A stretch of DNA of 64,000 nucleotides from Conyzicola nivalis (GTDB lineage Bacteria; Actinomycetota; Actinomycetes; Actinomycetales; Microbacteriaceae): positions 248,001 to 312,000 of the forward strand of contig NZ_BMGB01000002.1 of the NCBI RefSeq assembly GCF_014639655.1. Reading direction: 5' to 3'. Of the stretch, positions 27,790 through 36,978 are shown one piece after another. Numbering within the stretch: the first letter of the stretch is position 1; the number at the start of each line of letters is the position of its first letter. A program made the translations under genes and the position numbers. The notes below the pieces were generated by a model that saw only the letters and a program-made list of their open reading frames with translations, had not been told where the DNA came from and did no database searches.

Positions 27790-28704
27790 TTGACACACGG
27801 CATTTCTGGCAGCGATCGCCAGAGCAAAAACGAACGGCGGGAAGCCGCCCGCGAGAAGGCGAAAGCGCTGCGCGACAGCCAGCGCAAGAAGGACCGCCGC
27901 AGCAAGGTGGTGCTGCAGGGCAGCGTCATCCTCGTCGCCGTGGCCATCGTCGCGGTCGTGGCCTTCGCCATCGTGACGACGATCAAGCCGGCCAGCCCGG
28001 GCCCGCGCAACATGCTCAGCGACGGCATCCTCATCGGCGAGGGTCTGACCGCCACGCCGACGGCCGCCCTGCAGCCCGGGGCCGACCCGGTGCCGAACCT
28101 GCGCAACGACGACGACGACGTCATCCGTATTCAGATGTACGTCGACTACTTCTGCCCGATCTGCGGCCAGTTCGAGAAGGCCAACGGCGACCAGCTCACC
28201 ACCTGGCTCGAGAGCGGCGCCGCGAACGTCGAGATCTTCCCGATGGCGATCCTCGACCGCGCGTCGCAGGGAACGAAGTATGCCACCCGCGCCGCCAACG
28301 CCGCGGCCTGCGTCGCCGACACCTCGCCCGACAAGTACTACGACTTCCACAACAGCCTCTTCGCGAACCAGCCCGAGGAGGGCACGGTCGGTCTCACCGA
28401 CCCCGAGCTCATCTCGCTGACCAAGGAGGTCGGCGTCGAGAATCCCCGCGTCGTCGAGAACTGCATCAAGGACCAGAAGTTCAAGAACTGGGTGGCCGAC
28501 GCCCGCACCCGGGCGCAGAACGGACCGATCGTCGACAGCAACATCGAGAAGATCGCCGGCACCCCGACCGTGATCGTCAACGGCCTCAAGTACACGGGGG
28601 CTCTCGACGACGCCAAGGCGTTCTCCGCGTTCGTCATCCAAGCCGAGAACACCAACTTCAACGAGAGCTCGACGGCGACGCCCACGCCGACCCCCGCTCC
28701 GTAG
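27790..28704 (+). CDS. Membrane-anchored DsbA-like thioredoxin-fold protein
   Basis: A 304-residue protein with a charged cytoplasmic N-terminus (1-38), one membrane span at about 40-64 and an extracytoplasmic thioredoxin-fold domain. The redox motif is CPIC (Cys122, Cys125), and GTPTVIVNG supplies the cis-proline loop. This is the actinobacterial DsbA/MDSB design that oxidises or isomerises disulfides in exported proteins. The C-terminus is a short Thr/Pro tail. I chose a TTG start at 27790 because GCGAGG precedes it by five bases; the upstream in-frame ATG at 27736 has no site and would lengthen the charged tail. Confidence 0.82.
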   Translation: MTHGISGSDRQSKNERREAAREKAKALRDSQRKKDRRSKVVLQGSVILVAVAIVAVVAFAIVTTIKPASPGPRNMLSDGILIGEGLTATPTAALQPGADPVPNLRNDDDDVIRIQMYVDYFCPICGQFEKANGDQLTTWLESGAANVEIFPMAILDRASQGTKYATRAANAAACVADTSPDKYYDFHNSLFANQPEEGTVGLTDPELISLTKEVGVENPRVVENCIKDQKFKNWVADARTRAQNGPIVDSNIEKIAGTPTVIVNGLKYTGALDDAKAFSAFVIQAENTNFNESSTATPTPTPAP

Positions 28705-28727
28705 GGGTCGTGCCGTAGCGTTAGGGC

Positions 28728-29555
28728 ATGCGCGAAGAACAAGCCCGGATCATCCAGGATCTCAACGTCCAGCCCCAGATCGACGCGGAGGCGGAGATCG
28801 ACCGCCGCGTCGGCTTCCTCTGCGACTACCTGCGGTCGACGGGGGCCAAGGGCCTCGTGCTCGGCATCAGCGGCGGGCAGGACTCGTCGCTCGCCGGCCG
28901 GCTCTGCCAGCTGGCGGTCGAACGTCTCGCCGCCGAGGGGGTGACCGTCGAGTTCGTCGCCGTGCGCCTGCCCTACGCCGTGCAGGCCGACGAGGAGGAC
29001 GCGCAGCTCGCCGTCTCGTTCATCCGCCCGACCCGCGTCGTCACCTTCGACATCAAGCGCGGTGTCGACGGCGTGGCCGACGAGTTCGCCGATGCCGTCG
29101 GCGCGAAGATCAGCGACTTCACCAAGGGCAACACGAAGGCGCGCATGCGCATGGTGGCCCAGTACGCGCTCGCCGGCGACCACGGCCTGCTCGTCGTCGG
29201 GACCGACCACGCTGCCGAGGCGATCACGGGCTTCTTCACCAAGTTCGGCGACGGCGGCGCCGACATCCTGCCGCTCTCCGGCCTGACCAAGCGGCAGGGC
29301 CGCGCGCTGCTCGAGACCCTCGGCGCCCCCGAGCGCCTCTACCTCAAGCACCCCACCGCCGACCTGCTCGACGAGAACCCCGGGCAGACCGACGAGAACA
29401 ATCTCGGCATCAAGTATTCCGAGATCGACGACTTCTTGGAGGGCAAGGACGTGGATGACACGGTGGCCGACGCCCTCGTCGCGCGGTATCGCGCCACCGA
29501 GCACAAGCGCCAGCTGCCGGTGACCCCGGCCGACTCCTGGTGGCACACGAAGTAG
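28728..29555 (+). CDS. nadE: Ammonia-dependent NAD synthetase
   Basis: A 275-residue enzyme that adenylates and amidates nicotinate adenine dinucleotide to NAD in the last step of NAD synthesis. The PP-loop SGGQDSS is at residues 48-54. Later conserved stretches include [21 protein letters not shown] and [12 protein letters not shown]. It lacks the glutaminase domain of the long mycobacterial form, so ammonia is the nitrogen donor. The start is set by a leaderless promoter, TAGCGT at 28716-28721 six bases before the ATG. Its stop codon lies inside the first MarR operator of the next gene. Confidence 0.95.
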   Translation: MREEQARIIQDLNVQPQIDAEAEIDRRVGFLCDYLRSTGAKGLVLGISGGQDSSLAGRLCQLAVERLAAEGVTVEFVAVRLPYAVQADEEDAQLAVSFIRPTRVVTFDIKRGVDGVADEFADAVGAKISDFTKGNTKARMRMVAQYALAGDHGLLVVGTDHAAEAITGFFTKFGDGGADILPLSGLTKRQGRALLETLGAPERLYLKHPTADLLDENPGQTDENNLGIKYSEIDDFLEGKDVDDTVADALVARYRATEHKRQLPVTPADSWWHTK

Positions 29556-29599
29556 TTGACAAAGCGCAACTAAGTCGTATAGTTGACATAGATCAACTG
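29553..29599 (+). promoter_or_regulatory. MFS promoter with two MarR-type operators
   Basis: TTGACA (29556-29561) and TATAGT (29578-29583) are near-consensus -35 and -10 elements with 16-base spacing. Two identical-format inverted repeats, TAGTTG-N8-CAACTA (29553-29572) and TAGTTG-N8-CAACTG (29580-29599), cover the -35 and the -10/start region. They are 27 bases apart and are natural binding sites for the MarR regulator encoded after the transporter. Confidence 0.8.
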
Positions 29600-29650
29600 A
29601 TTATGGCCCTCACCGACGAGCACCCGCTCGCGTGGGGGTCATTGTCGTGA

Positions 29651-31306
29651 ATGGGAAAAACCGTGTCAGAAACAACCGCTCCACCGGCCATGACGCACCG
29701 CCAGGTGCTCGAGGCTCTCTCCGGCCTGCTCGCCGGTCTCTTCGTCGCCGTGCTCGCATCGACCGTCGTGTCGACGTCGCTGCCGAAGATCATCTCCGAC
29801 CTCGAGGGCGACCAGACCGCCTACACCTGGGTCGTCGTCTCCACGCTGCTGGCCACCACGGTGAGCACGCCCATCTGGGGCAAGCTCGCCGACCTGTTCA
29901 ACCGCAAGCTGCTCGTGCAGATCGCGATCGTGGTCTTCGTGCTCGGCTCGGCGCTCGCCGGATTCTCGCAGGGCACCGACACCCTCATCGTGTTCCGGGT
30001 GCTGCAGGGCCTAGGTGCCGGCGGCGTCATCTCGCTCGTGCAGGTGCTCATCTCCGACATCGTCAGCCCGCGTGAGCGCGGCCGCTACGTCGGGCTGCTC
30101 GGAGCCGTGCTCGCGGTCGGTACCGCCGGCGGCCCGCTGCTCGGCGGAGTGATCACCGACACCATCGGCTGGCGCTGGAACTTCTACGTCGCGGTGCCGT
30201 TCGCTGTGCTGGCCCTCATCCTCATCCAGCGCACCCTGCACCTGCCCAAGCGGCCCAAGCGCACAGTGTCGATCGACTACCTCGGCGCGGTGCTCATCGC
30301 CGCGGGCGTCTCGCTGCTGCTCATCTGGGTCTCGCTCGCGGGCAACCAGTTCGAGTGGAACTCGGCCACCTCGTGGTTCATGGCCGTCGGTGCGGCCGTC
30401 TTGCTCGCCGCCGCCGTGGTCACAGAGATCGTGGTGAAGGAGCCCATCCTGCCGATGAACCTCTTCAAGAACCGCAGCTTCACGCTCGTGGTCGTGGCGA
30501 GCCTCACGGTCGGTGTGGCGCTGTTCGCGTCGTCGGTGTTCCTCAGCCAGTACTGGCAGCTCAGCCGCGGTGCCAATCCGACCCAGTCGGGGCTGCTCAG
30601 CCTCCCGCAGGTGGTCGGTTCGCTCGTGGCATCCACCCTCATCGGCACCCTGATCAGCCGCACCGGCAAATGGAAGCGCTGGATGGTGGTCGGCGCCTCG
30701 CTGCTCACCGTCGGTCTCGGCCTGATGGCGACCATCCGCTACGACACCGACATCACCCTCGTGTCGATCTACCTCGCCCTGATGGGCCTCGGGCTCGGCA
30801 TGGTGATGCAGAACCTCGTACTCGTGGTGCAGAACTCGGTGGACGTGCGCCAGATCGGTGCGGCGAGTTCGGCCGTGGCGTTCTTCCGCAGCCTCGGCGG
30901 CACGCTCGGTGTCTCGATCCTCGGCGCGGTGCTCGCGTCGCAGGTAGCGGGCCACATCACCGAGGGCATCGTGAAGATCAGCGCCCCGGCGAGCGAGCTC
31001 AAGGCGCTCGCCTCCGGTACCATCCCCGACGTGAACGAGCTGTCGAAGCCGGTGCGGGTGCTCGTCGAGAGCGCCTACGGCCAGGCAATTGGCGAGATCT
31101 TCCTCATCGCCGCTCCGCTCGCGCTCATCACCCTGCTCTGCATCATCTTCCTGCCTAACGCCGAGCTCGGCACCAAGACCGGCGTGCAGCAGCTCGCCGA
31201 GACCGAGGCGGAGCTGCTGCTCAACGTGGCCGGCGGCGAGGCCGTCGTGCCGAGCGCCGTCACGCGTCCGGTGCCCGTGATCAAAGATTCGGATGCTCGT
31301 GCCTGA
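29651..31306 (+). CDS. DHA2-family MFS drug exporter
   Basis: A 551-residue transporter with about fourteen hydrophobic spans, as in the DHA2 (14-TMS) drug:proton antiporters. Motif A appears as GKLADLFNRK between spans two and three, and motif C-like GLLGAVLAVGTAGGPLLGG follows in span five. The C-terminal 50 residues are cytoplasmic. The transporter should export hydrophobic toxic compounds. It has a strong promoter covered by two operators and overlaps the marR gene by 14 bases, so the pair is a self-regulated efflux operon. A GTG at 29663 with a GGGAA site may be the true start. Confidence 0.9.
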   Translation: MGKTVSETTAPPAMTHRQVLEALSGLLAGLFVAVLASTVVSTSLPKIISDLEGDQTAYTWVVVSTLLATTVSTPIWGKLADLFNRKLLVQIAIVVFVLGSALAGFSQGTDTLIVFRVLQGLGAGGVISLVQVLISDIVSPRERGRYVGLLGAVLAVGTAGGPLLGGVITDTIGWRWNFYVAVPFAVLALILIQRTLHLPKRPKRTVSIDYLGAVLIAAGVSLLLIWVSLAGNQFEWNSATSWFMAVGAAVLLAAAVVTEIVVKEPILPMNLFKNRSFTLVVVASLTVGVALFASSVFLSQYWQLSRGANPTQSGLLSLPQVVGSLVASTLIGTLISRTGKWKRWMVVGASLLTVGLGLMATIRYDTDITLVSIYLALMGLGLGMVMQNLVLVVQNSVDVRQIGAASSAVAFFRSLGGTLGVSILGAVLASQVAGHITEGIVKISAPASELKALASGTIPDVNELSKPVRVLVESAYGQAIGEIFLIAAPLALITLLCIIFLPNAELGTKTGVQQLAETEAELLLNVAGGEAVVPSAVTRPVPVIKDSDARA

Positions 31307-31754
31307 TTCCCCGGAGTCCGACGCGGCCCGCGACGTCTACGCGCTCGAGATCGAGCAGGGCGTCGCGGTGCTGTACCGCGCGAGCAAGGCGCGGGTGAAG
31401 CGCCTCGTCGAGCACCTCGACCCCGACATGCAGACCGCCGGCTACCTCGTGCTGCGCTACGTGATGGCGCACGAGCCGATCCGCGCCGGCGACGTCGCGG
31501 CGGGACTGTCGATGGACAAGAGCGCCGTCAGCCGCCAGCTCACCGCGCTCCGCGAGAGCGGGCTCATCGAGGCGCAGCCCGATCCGGAGGACGGCCGGGC
31601 CAGCCTCGTGGTGTCGAGCGTCAAGGCCAACGAACGGCTCGACGAGTTCCGGGTCGAGTTGAAGAGCGACTACCGCCGCATGCTCGCCAGTTGGGACGCC
31701 GCGGACATCGAGGCCTTCGCCCGGCTGCTGAACAAGTTCAACGAGTCGCGCTAG
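31293..31754 (+). CDS. MarR-family transcriptional regulator
   Basis: A 153-residue winged-helix repressor: dimerisation helices at both ends and a DNA-binding core with GDVAAGLSMDKSAVSRQLTAL (recognition helix) and the wing DPEDGRASLV. It overlaps the end of the MFS gene in a different frame, ensuring co-expression, and should bind the two inverted repeats upstream of that transporter and be released by the transporter's substrate. Its stop shares CTAG (31751-31754) with the stop of the convergent gene. Confidence 0.9.
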   Translation: MLVPDSPESDAARDVYALEIEQGVAVLYRASKARVKRLVEHLDPDMQTAGYLVLRYVMAHEPIRAGDVAAGLSMDKSAVSRQLTALRESGLIEAQPDPEDGRASLVVSSVKANERLDEFRVELKSDYRRMLASWDAADIEAFARLLNKFNESR

Positions 31755-32977
31755 GCGCCCAGCGCGGCCGCCACGCGGTCCCACCACGCGGCCGAGGCGG
31801 CACGGTTCGACTCGGCGAGGGAGAGCCCGCGCGCGCGGATGGCCTCGCGGTCGTTCCAGACCCCGGATGCCACGGCCGGCGCCGCACCCGCGACGAGTTG
31901 CGCGGCACTGACCAACGAGCTCTGGCCGAAGTTGCCGAGGGCGCCGGTGAGCTTCGTGGTCGTGTACTCGTCGACGGGGATGCCGATGGTGGGCACGCCG
32001 CCCGAGACCGCGAACACGGCGGGGTGGTAGCGGCTGCTGACGACGAGGGCGGCGCCGCGGGCGAGCCGTGCCGCCGCGACCGAGTCGCCCTCGTTGAGCG
32101 TGGCGACGCGGGTGGTGGCCATACGGGCGATCACGGCGTCGTGCATCACCGTGTCGCCGCGCGACTCGGTCGCGTCGAGGGAGGCGAAGTGGGCGTAGAA
32201 GCGGACGTCGAGTCCGGTGGTCTCGACCACGTGGTCGAGCAGGTCGGCGACCGCCTGCTGAAACTCGTCGCGGTTCTCGGCGCCGACGTGGGTCGAGAGC
32301 GAGACGAGGCAGTACGGGGTGGCGGTGTCGGCCGAGGCATCCGCGACTCTGTCCTGTTCGCTCAGGAAACTGGCGTCGTCCACCGTCTGCGCGAGCAGCG
32401 TGGGGTCGACGCCGAGTTCGAGCGAGAGGGCGTGCGAGGGCTTCTCGCGCAGGCCGACCAGTCGGGCCGACGAGAGCAGGGTCGCGACGAGGGCGCGGTC
32501 GGCGTCGTCGAGGTGCGGGCCGATCGTCTGGCCGGAGACGACGAACGGCTTGCCGAGCAGGCGGGCGATCTCGCCGATCGTCGCGCGCTCGAAGATGTGC
32601 GACGGCCAGGTGCTGGCCATGTTGCCGCCGCCCGAGACGGCCACTCCGTCGCTCGCCCGGATGGCCTCGATCACGGCGAGGGCGCTGTCGTCCGCGGCCA
32701 GCAGGCCGGTTTCGCCCGCGGCAGTGCGCACCACGCGCTGCATGCGGTCGGCCTGCTCGTCGCGCGTCTTCTGGGTGCGGAAACCGATGCCGGCGACCGC
32801 GTCGATGCCGTAACGCTCCCGGGTCTCGGCGGGGTTGGACGAGATGCCGGTGATGCCGTCGACGCCGCGGCGACGCAGCTGGTAGACCATCTCGTCGAAC
32901 ATGGCCTCGTCGCCGACGTGCACCATGCTGTCGATCACTCCGACGTCACCGATTACTACTATTCGCAAACTCTTCAC
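31751..32977 (-). CDS. Polysaccharide pyruvyl transferase-family protein
   Basis: A 408-residue protein with the pyruvyl transferase superfamily pattern: an N-terminal nucleotide-type strand (LRIVVIGDVGVID), SDGVAVSGGGNMAS, FVVSGQTIGP and the C-terminal SSRYHPAVFAVSGGVPTIGIPVDEYTTTK. In characterised members such proteins transfer pyruvate from phosphoenolpyruvate to cell-surface sugars. No glycan gene cluster is adjacent, so the acceptor is unknown. The GTG at 32977 has only a weak GGAG upstream. It is monocistronic and convergent with marR. Confidence 0.78.
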   Translation of the reverse strand: MKSLRIVVIGDVGVIDSMVHVGDEAMFDEMVYQLRRRGVDGITGISSNPAETRERYGIDAVAGIGFRTQKTRDEQADRMQRVVRTAAGETGLLAADDSALAVIEAIRASDGVAVSGGGNMASTWPSHIFERATIGEIARLLGKPFVVSGQTIGPHLDDADRALVATLLSSARLVGLREKPSHALSLELGVDPTLLAQTVDDASFLSEQDRVADASADTATPYCLVSLSTHVGAENRDEFQQAVADLLDHVVETTGLDVRFYAHFASLDATESRGDTVMHDAVIARMATTRVATLNEGDSVAAARLARGAALVVSSRYHPAVFAVSGGVPTIGIPVDEYTTTKLTGALGNFGQSSLVSAAQLVAGAAPAVASGVWNDREAIRARGLSLAESNRAASAAWWDRVAAALGA

Positions 32978-33123
32978 TCCGGGCGCTGGGATCGATCCCG
33001 CACGCCGCGGGCCGGAACCACGTTAGTCGACTTACATGACGCTGTGAGTCGCCCGCCGCTCGCGCGCGCAACCGGACTAACTACTGTCGGTTAGACGAGA
33101 CGACCCACCACGAGAGACCAGCC

Positions 33124-34293
33124 ATGACGACGAGCCGCTTCGACGAGATCAGCCGCCAACAGCTGAGCCGCCCCGACAGCCGCAAGTGGAGCCTGCACCC
33201 CGGCACCATCGGCGCGTGGGTCGCCGAGATGGACTTCGGCACCGCGCCCGAGGTCACCGCGGCCCTGCACCGCGCCATCGACGACGGCGACCTCGGCTAT
33301 CTCGCGCCGGCTACGACGCGACGCATGGCGGAGGCCACCTCGGCGTGGTTGAAGAACGACTGTCGGTGGGACATCGCGCCCGAGAACATCCACCCGGTCT
33401 CCGACGTGATGTCCGCCCTCGAGGTGGCGATCACCAAGTTTTCTCCCGACGGTACAGGCGTCATCATCCCGACGCCCGCCTACATGCCGTTCCTCAGCTT
33501 CGTACCCACCCTCGGCCGCGAGGTCTTCCAGGTCCCCGGCCTCGTCACCGACGGACGGTGGAGCCACGACCTCGAGGCCATCGACCGGGCCTTCCACGCC
33601 GGCGCCCGCACCCTCATCCTGTGCAACCCGCAGAACCCCACCGGCACCGCCATCGGGCGCGACGAGCTCGAGGCCATCGCCGCGGTCGTCGAGCGTCACA
33701 ACGGCCGCGTCTTCGCCGACGAGATCCACTCGCCGCTGCGCTACGGCAATGCGCCGCACGTCCCCTACGCCTCCGTCTCGCCGGCGGCGGCGAAGCACAC
33801 GATCACCGCCACCTCGGCCTCGAAGGCGTGGAACCTGCCCGGCCTCAAGGCCGCCCAGCTGATCACCTCGAACGAGGCCGACGAGGAGCTCTACCAGATC
33901 TTCGGCTTCGCGGTTCTGCACGGTGCATCCACCCCCGGCGTCATCGCGGCCACGGCCGCCTATTCGCACGGCCGCGAGTGGCTCACCGAGGTCACCGACT
34001 ACCTCGACGGCAGCCGGTTCCTGCTGCGCGACCTGCTGGCCGAGCACCTGCCCGAGGTGAAATACACGGTTCCGGATGCCACGTACATCGCCTGGTTGGA
34101 CTGCTCCGCTCTCGGCATCCAGGGTTCCCTCGGCGACTTCTTCCGCACCGAGGCCGGAGTGGCGCTCACCGACGGCGCGCTGTGCGGCACCGGATACGAA
34201 GACCACGTGCGCATCATCTTCGCGATGCCGCGCCCGATTCTCGAAGAAACAGTCATCAGCATGGCCGCCGCCGTGCGTCGATCGAGGGAGTGA
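33124..34293 (+). CDS. patB: MalY/PatB-type PLP-dependent C-S beta-lyase
   Basis: A 389-residue fold-type I aminotransferase-like enzyme. Family features are the N-terminal WVAEMDF, the substrate loop CNPQNPTGTA, the conserved ADEIHSPL and the PLP lysine in TSASKAWNLPGLK. Members cleave cystathionine or cysteine conjugates, releasing thiol, pyruvate and ammonia. The following gene, metY, starts within a few bases, so this is a sulfur amino acid operon. An imperfect inverted repeat (AACCG...CGGTT, about 33068-33093) in the upstream space could be an operator, but I cannot name its regulator. Confidence 0.88.
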   Translation: MTTSRFDEISRQQLSRPDSRKWSLHPGTIGAWVAEMDFGTAPEVTAALHRAIDDGDLGYLAPATTRRMAEATSAWLKNDCRWDIAPENIHPVSDVMSALEVAITKFSPDGTGVIIPTPAYMPFLSFVPTLGREVFQVPGLVTDGRWSHDLEAIDRAFHAGARTLILCNPQNPTGTAIGRDELEAIAAVVERHNGRVFADEIHSPLRYGNAPHVPYASVSPAAAKHTITATSASKAWNLPGLKAAQLITSNEADEELYQIFGFAVLHGASTPGVIAATAAYSHGREWLTEVTDYLDGSRFLLRDLLAEHLPEVKYTVPDATYIAWLDCSALGIQGSLGDFFRTEAGVALTDGALCGTGYEDHVRIIFAMPRPILEETVISMAAAVRRSRE

Positions 34294-34295
34294 CA

Positions 34296-35609
34296 GTGAC
34301 CGACCACGAGGTGTTCGAGCCCGAGTACGACTGGCAGGGCTACGCGTTCGACACCCGGCAGGTGCACGCCGGCGAGTACGACGACCTGAATAGCGGCGCC
34401 CGCGTCTCGCCCATCGCGATGACGGCCGGTTACCGGTTCGGCTCGTTCGACGACGCGCGCGGCCGGTTCGCCGGCGAGAACGACGGTCTCATCTACTCGA
34501 GGCAGCGCAACCCCTCGGGCAACGTGGCCGAGAAGCGCATCGCGTCGCTCGAGGGCGGCACCGAGGCGATCGTCGTCGCTTCCGGGCAGGCGGCCATCAC
34601 GTCGGCGCTGCTGTCCCTCGCCGGCAGCGGCGACCGCATCGTGTCGACCGCGAGCATCTACAGCGGCACCCGCATCCTCTTCGGCCGCAGCTTCGCCCGC
34701 TTCGGCGTGACCGTCGATTACGTCTGGGACGAGAACGACGACGACGAGTGGGACCGCCTGATCACTCCCGAGACCAAGGCCATCTTCAGCGAGACGATCC
34801 CCAACCCGAAGAACGACATCGTCGACATCGGCCGGGTGGCCGCGGTCGCGAAGCGCCACGGCATCCCGTTCGTCGTCGACAACACCATTGCGACGCCGTT
34901 CCTTATCCGCCCGTTCGAGCACGGCGCCGACATCGTGGTGCACTCGTCGACCAAGTTCTTCTCCGGTCACGGCGCCGCCATCTCGGGCACGATCGTCGAT
35001 GGCGGGACCTTCGACTGGGTGGGCGCCAACCGGCCGTTCCCGCTCATCACCCAGCCGGCCGCTCCCGGGCTGCCGTCGGTTGCCGAGCGTTACGGGAACA
35101 CCGCCTACGCCCGCGCCACCCGCGAGGCCGTCGTCAACGACATCGGACCGGCGCTGTCGCCGTTCAACTCGTTCCTGCTGCACCAGGGCATCGAGACCCT
35201 CTCGCTGCGCATGGAGCGTCACCTCTCCAACTCGGTGACGATCGCTGAGTGGCTCACCACCCACCCGAGAGTCGAGAGCGTCGACTACGCAGGCCTGCCC
35301 GGCAACTCGCGCACCGAGCTGGCGCAGCGCCTCTACGGCGGACGCAGCGGCTCGGTCTTCTCGGTCACCGTGCGCGGGGGAGAGCAGGGCGCCCGCCGGT
35401 TCCTCGACCGGCTGCGTGTCGTGAGCCGTATGACGAACATCGGCGACACCCGTTCCATGGCGCTTCATCCGGCCACCACGACGCACATCTCGTTCCCGCA
35501 AGACCTGCGCGACCGTCTCGGCATCTCGCCCGGCCTCATCCGGCTGTCGATCGGCATCGAAGACGTGGGCGACCTCATCGCCGATCTCGACCGCGCCCTG
35601 GCGCCCTAG
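34296..35609 (+). CDS. metY: O-acetylhomoserine (thiol)-lyase MetY
   Basis: A 437-residue PLP enzyme of the Cys/Met metabolism family that makes homocysteine from O-acetylhomoserine and sulfide. The N-terminus has FDTRQVHAGEYDD. The PLP-binding lysine is in IVVHSSTKFFSGHG, and the GDTRSMALHPATTTH segment near the C-terminus is typical. GTG 34296 is preferred because GAGGGAG lies six bases upstream and three bases separate it from the patB stop; another GTG at 34290 overlaps that stop. The much longer open frame upstream is a shadow of patB, not a fusion. Confidence 0.92.
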   Translation: MTDHEVFEPEYDWQGYAFDTRQVHAGEYDDLNSGARVSPIAMTAGYRFGSFDDARGRFAGENDGLIYSRQRNPSGNVAEKRIASLEGGTEAIVVASGQAAITSALLSLAGSGDRIVSTASIYSGTRILFGRSFARFGVTVDYVWDENDDDEWDRLITPETKAIFSETIPNPKNDIVDIGRVAAVAKRHGIPFVVDNTIATPFLIRPFEHGADIVVHSSTKFFSGHGAAISGTIVDGGTFDWVGANRPFPLITQPAAPGLPSVAERYGNTAYARATREAVVNDIGPALSPFNSFLLHQGIETLSLRMERHLSNSVTIAEWLTTHPRVESVDYAGLPGNSRTELAQRLYGGRSGSVFSVTVRGGEQGARRFLDRLRVVSRMTNIGDTRSMALHPATTTHISFPQDLRDRLGISPGLIRLSIGIEDVGDLIADLDRALAP

Positions 35610-35670
35610 GTCCTGGCGGTGCGAGGGCGCGAACCGGCGCGTGCGCGGGCCCGGCGCGTAGACTCTATGG

Positions 35671-36978
35671 GTGACTGACACCGCGCAGACGACCCGGACC
35701 GACGCCCTCGGCGACGCCGAACTGGCCGCCATCCGCGCCGATTTCCCGATCCTGTCGACCGTGGTCAACGGCGCGCCGCTCGTCTACCTCGACTCCGGTG
35801 CCACGTCGCAGAAGCCGGTGCAGGTGCTCGACGCCGAACGTGTCTTCTACGAGCGCGACAACGCCGCCGTGCACCGCGGCGCGCACATGCTGGCCGCGCT
35901 CGCCACCGAGACCTTCGAAGACGCCCGCGCGACCGTGGCCAGGTTCGTCGGCGCCCGTGAAGACGAGATCGTCTGGACATCCAACGCGACCGAGGGCATC
36001 AACCTCATCGCCTACGCCGTCTCGAACGCGAGCCTCGGCCGCGGTGGCCACGCGGCGCGCGCGCTGCGCATCGGCCCGGGCGACGAGATCGTGGTCACCG
36101 AGATGGAACACCACGCCAACCTGCTGCCGTGGCAGGAGCTCGCGGCACGCACCGGTGCCACCCTGCGGTACATCTCGATCCTCGACGACGGCTCGCTCGA
36201 CCCGCAGAGCGTCGACGCGGTGATCACCGACCGCACCCGCATCCTCGCGTTCACCCACGTGTCCAACGTGCTCGGCATCGTGAACCCCGTCGCCGACCTG
36301 GTCGCCCGCGCGAAGGCGGTGGGCGCGCTCACCGTGCTCGACGCCTGTCAGTCCGCGCCGCACATGACGCTCGATGTCGTCGCCCTCGGCGTCGACTTCG
36401 CCGTGTTCTCGGGCCACAAGATGCTCGGTCCGACGGGCATCGGCGTGCTCTACGGCCGCGCCGACCTGCTGAACGCCATGCCGCCGTTCCTCACCGGCGG
36501 CTCGATGATCACCACCGTCACCATGGAGTCGGCCGAGTACCTGCCCGCTCCCCAGCGCTTCGAGGCCGGAACCCAGCGCATCTCGCAGACGGTCGGCCTC
36601 GCCGCGGCCGTGCGGTACCTCGAGAGCGTCGGGTTGCAGCGCATCGCCGAGCACGAGTCCCGACTGGGCGAGCGTCTCGTCGCCGGACTGTCGTCGATCG
36701 CGGGCGTGCGGGTGCTCGGGCAGCCCGCCGGCACCCACCGGGTGGGTCTCGCCAGCTTCGACGTCGCCGGCGTGCACTCGCACGACGTCGGCCAGTTCCT
36801 CGACGACCGCGGCATCGCCGTGCGGGTCGGCCACCACTGCGCGCAGCCGCTGCACCGCCGCCTCGGCGTCACGTCGTCCACCCGCGCGAGCGCCTACCTG
36901 TACTCGACCGACGCCGAGATCGACCAACTGCTCACCGGCGTCGCAGACGCCACCACCTTCTTCGGAGTCGGCTCATGA
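35671..36978 (+). CDS. sufS: Cysteine desulfurase SufS
   Basis: A 435-residue group II cysteine desulfurase that supplies persulfide sulfur for Fe-S cluster assembly. PLP lysine is in VFSGHKMLGPTGIG; the catalytic Cys of the SufS type is in RVGHHCAQPLHRR near residue 390. The start is fixed by TAGACT at 35659-35664, six bases before the GTG, so it has its own leaderless promoter rather than depending on metY. The sufU gene overlaps by four bases. The scaffold genes sufBCD are not in the window. Confidence 0.94.
   Translation: MTDTAQTTRTDALGDAELAAIRADFPILSTVVNGAPLVYLDSGATSQKPVQVLDAERVFYERDNAAVHRGAHMLAALATETFEDARATVARFVGAREDEIVWTSNATEGINLIAYAVSNASLGRGGHAARALRIGPGDEIVVTEMEHHANLLPWQELAARTGATLRYISILDDGSLDPQSVDAVITDRTRILAFTHVSNVLGIVNPVADLVARAKAVGALTVLDACQSAPHMTLDVVALGVDFAVFSGHKMLGPTGIGVLYGRADLLNAMPPFLTGGSMITTVTMESAEYLPAPQRFEAGTQRISQTVGLAAAVRYLESVGLQRIAEHESRLGERLVAGLSSIAGVRVLGQPAGTHRVGLASFDVAGVHSHDVGQFLDDRGIAVRVGHHCAQPLHRRLGVTSSTRASAYLYSTDAEIDQLLTGVADATTFFGVGS

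Noticed and set aside
33000-33123. Possible SAM or other sulfur riboswitch upstream of patB/metY
   Set aside because: Only a short inverted repeat is visible; no recognisable riboswitch core.
33186-34295. Apparent N-terminal extension of metY making an 807-residue fusion
   Set aside because: The first 370 residues are a frame-shifted shadow of patB; MetY has a normal start with ribosome site at 34296. The same holds for the frame extending the 39899 gene back to 38783.
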